A stretch of 6,316 bases of DNA from an uncultured Bacteroidaceae bacterium (lineage in GTDB: Bacteria; Bacteroidota; Bacteroidia; Bacteroidales; Bacteroidaceae), in the NCBI GenBank assembly GCA_934364765.1, contig CAKRMO010000069.1, positions 1 through 6,316 of the forward strand. The letters are read 5' to 3'. Shown here piece after piece: positions 4,126 through 6,316 of this stretch. The notes beneath the pieces are model-generated. The model searched no databases. It was not told the DNA's origin and was given only the letters and a program-made list of their open reading frames with translations. The translations under genes were made by a program, and so were the position numbers. The stretch's first letter is position 1; each line of letters opens with the position of its first letter.

Positions 4126-6316
4126 ATGGAATATCTATATTTTGGCGTAATAATCTTTATTTTTTCGTTGGCGTGCTACGACCTCACGGCGGGCGTTTCA
4201 ACCGATGCCGGCAACTTTCTAAGCGCGGCCGTAGGCTCTAAAGCCTCAAAGCTCAAACTTGTCTTCGCCGTGGCGGCAGTGGGGATTCTCACCGGGGCGA
4301 TAACATCGAACGGCATGATGGACATCGCGCGGCACGGCATTCTAAATCCCGACTACTACTATTTCAACGAAGTCATCTGCATATTCCTCGCCGTCGGTGT
4401 CAGCGACGTGATACTGCTCGACATATTCAACACGCTCGGAATGCCCACCTCGTCAACTGTGTCCATGGTTTTCGAGCTTCTCGGCGGAAGCACCGCGCTG
4501 GCGATAGTGAAGATAATGCACGACCCGACGCTAAGCTACGCAAACCTCATAAACACCGACAAGGCTCTCTCAATTATCCTCGGCATTTTCCTTTCTGTGG
4601 CGATTGCTTTTGTGTTCGGTCTCGTGGTGATGTGGATTACGCGCACCGTTTTCACGTTCAAATACCGCAACAACAGCCGCTGGGCGGTGGGGATATTCGG
4701 GGGCGTGTCGATTACGGCAATCATGTACTTCCTGCTCGTTGCGGGATTTGGAAAATCATCGTTCATGACCCCCGAAGTGCGCGACATGATTGAAACCCAC
4801 AAAGCAACAATTCTCTGGGGATGCCTCGCGGTTTTCACCGTGCTGTCGCAAATTCTCGACGCTTTCAAGGTTAACATTTTCCGCGTCATTGTGCTTTTCG
4901 GCACATTCGCACTTGCGATGGCCTTTGCCGGCAACGACCTCGTAAACTTCATAGGCGTTCCGCTCGCGGCCCTGTCGTCATACCAATACTATACCGAAGC
5001 GGGTGCGGGAGACCCCTCGCAATTCTGCGTGAGCCGTCTGCACGAAACGGCGCATACGCCTATTTACTTCCTCATTGCCGCCGGGGCGATAATGGTGTTC
5101 GCACTCATCACCTCGAAAAAGGCGCGCAAGGTGATAAACACGTCAGTGAGCCTGTCGAGGCAGGACGCCGGCGAGGAGATATTCAGCTCGTCAAAGATTG
5201 CACGCTCCACCGTGCGCAGCGCGATGAACCTGTCAAACACCGTAAGCGGCTGGGTTCCCGCAAAGGTCAAGAGCTGGGTGAACCGCCGCTTCGACAGCGA
5301 TGACGCGGTGCTTCCCGACGGGGCGGCGTTCGACATGGTGAGGGCTGCCGTGAACCTCGTGCTTGCCGGGCTGCTCATTATCATAGGCACATCGCTGCAA
5401 CTGCCGCTGTCAACAACCTACGTGGCGTTCATGGTGGCTATGGGAAGTTCGCTTGCCGACCGCGCATGGGGCAGGGACACCGCCGTTTACAGGATAACAG
5501 GCGTGATTTCGGTGATAGGCGGCTGGTTCATCACGGCGGGCGCGGCGTTCATTCTCTGCTTCTGCATGTCGCTGTTCATGTTCTACGTTGGCCCGGTGGC
5601 TATGGTGATAGCCGTAAGTCTGGTGGTGCTTATAATAATACGCAACAACAAGGTGTTCAAAAAGCGCGAGGCAAACGAGAACAAGGACCAGGTGTTCCGC
5701 AGGCTGATAAAGGCCACCGACAAGGACGAGATACGCGAACTTCTCGGCGAGCACATCAAGGCAAACCAGACAGAGGTTCTCGACTTTGCACGCAACAACT
5801 ACCTGCAAATAATAAACGGACTCAAGAACAACGACTACAAGACGCTCCACCGCGCCGCAAACGACCTCGATCTCGAAAAGAGCCTCTGGAAAAAGATGCG
5901 CCGCAAGGAACTCATCGGAATGCGCAAAATCGACTACCTAACCGCCGTGGAGAAAAACACGTGGTTCCACCTCGGCAGCAACAGCATTTCGCAAATCATC
6001 TACTGCCTGAAGCGCATTTCCGACCCTTGTCTCGAACACATCGACAACAACTTCACGCCACTGCCGCAAACGCTTATCGACGAGTTCGAGCCGGTGGAGA
6101 AAGTTGCGCTCGAAACAATAGACGAGGCGCGCCGGATGATATCCAGCCGCGACTTTGAAAAGGCCGACCTGTTCATGGTGAAGGCCAACGAGGCACGCCG
6201 CACGCTCTCAGCCCTGCGCGACCGCCAGATGCTGCGAATGCAGTCGGAAGAGGGCAACCTGCGCATAGAAATCCTATACCTCAACACCCTTCAGGAAACA
6301 CAGGAGCTTATCTCCA
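4126..6316 (+). CDS. PiT-family inorganic phosphate transporter with PhoU-like C-terminal region (3' end cut)
   Basis: This is a membrane transporter of the PHO4/PiT family, which moves inorganic phosphate across the inner membrane driven by an ion gradient. 730 residues are visible and the frame is still open at the window edge; family members of this long type are roughly 740-760 residues, so little is missing. The first PiT half has the degenerate signature GVSTDAGNFLSAAVGSKAS (23-41) and GMPTSSTVSMVFELLGG (105-121). The second half has FAGNDLVNFIGVPLAA (267-282) and LPLSTTYVAFMVAMGSSLAD (426-445). A soluble loop (about 330-400) separates the last two. Helices end near residue 506, after which a charged, helical region (about 510-730) resembles the PhoU-like domain fused to Bacteroidota PiT proteins. 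Odd point: the usual Asn-Asp of the first signature is Thr26-Asp27 here. No pho-type operator was recognised. Its own promoter and its divergence from the methyltransferase gene make it an independent unit at its 5' end. The ATG at 4126 is the first possible start after the -7 box. Confidence 0.9.
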   Translation, partial: MEYLYFGVIIFIFSLACYDLTAGVSTDAGNFLSAAVGSKASKLKLVFAVAAVGILTGAITSNGMMDIARHGILNPDYYYFNEVICIFLAVGVSDVILLDIFNTLGMPTSSTVSMVFELLGGSTALAIVKIMHDPTLSYANLINTDKALSIILGIFLSVAIAFVFGLVVMWITRTVFTFKYRNNSRWAVGIFGGVSITAIMYFLLVAGFGKSSFMTPEVRDMIETHKATILWGCLAVFTVLSQILDAFKVNIFRVIVLFGTFALAMAFAGNDLVNFIGVPLAALSSYQYYTEAGAGDPSQFCVSRLHETAHTPIYFLIAAGAIMVFALITSKKARKVINTSVSLSRQDAGEEIFSSSKIARSTVRSAMNLSNTVSGWVPAKVKSWVNRRFDSDDAVLPDGAAFDMVRAAVNLVLAGLLIIIGTSLQLPLSTTYVAFMVAMGSSLADRAWGRDTAVYRITGVISVIGGWFITAGAAFILCFCMSLFMFYVGPVAMVIAVSLVVLIIIRNNKVFKKREANENKDQVFRRLIKATDKDEIRELLGEHIKANQTEVLDFARNNYLQIINGLKNNDYKTLHRAANDLDLEKSLWKKMRRKELIGMRKIDYLTAVEKNTWFHLGSNSISQIIYCLKRISDPCLEHIDNNFTPLPQTLIDEFEPVEKVALETIDEARRMISSRDFEKADLFMVKANEARRTLSALRDRQMLRMQSEEGNLRIEILYLNTLQETQELIS

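Noticed and set aside
5466..6158. Plus-strand open frame of 230 codons inside the phosphate transporter
   Set aside because: It is an alternate frame of the transporter, very rich in Arg, Gln and Gly, while the transporter frame has conserved motifs and stays open throughout.

Overview
The window looks like a chromosomal segment from a member of the Bacteroidota, most likely a gut-type Bacteroidales; the exact family is not proven. Four things point there. Bacteroidota-type -7 promoter boxes (TAnnTTTG) lie upstream of all five genes. The start codons have A-rich leaders without a Shine-Dalgarno sequence. There is a DUF3467 protein, a family known mainly from Bacteroidota. The phosphate transporter is of the long Bacteroidota type with a C-terminal cytoplasmic extension.

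Layout. (1) Positions 1-71, minus strand: the first codons of an exported protein, seen only as a Sec signal peptide. (2) 343-651, plus: a DUF3467 protein with its own promoter and a strong intrinsic terminator (677-729). (3) 884-2602, plus: a 572-residue AspT/YidE-type transporter (aspartate-alanine exchanger family) made of two homologous membrane halves around two RCK_C domains. It has its own -7 box, a nested inverted repeat just upstream of that box, and a perfect 14-bp-stem terminator. (4) 2603-2895: a short non-coding interval between convergent genes that is packed with palindromes, including a 12-bp-arm hairpin and four degenerate dyads spaced exactly 21 bp apart. (5) 2896-3948, minus: a solitary beta-class DNA amino-methyltransferase with no restriction enzyme in view. 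(6) 4126 to the window end, plus: a PiT-family phosphate transporter with a PhoU-like C-terminal region, cut off by the window edge close to its expected end. It diverges from the methyltransferase across a 177-bp promoter region.

The genes are separate transcription units rather than one pathway. Two are inner-membrane transporters, one is a probable housekeeping protein of unknown function, and one is a probable epigenetic or orphan modification enzyme. I see no clear new multi-gene system. The most unusual material is non-coding: the 21-bp-period dyad array and neighbouring palindrome at 2701-2854, the nested dyad at 766-831, and the inverted repeat that brackets the methyltransferase -7 box. 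Among the genes, the solitary methyltransferase and the altered first signature of the phosphate transporter are worth a second look.
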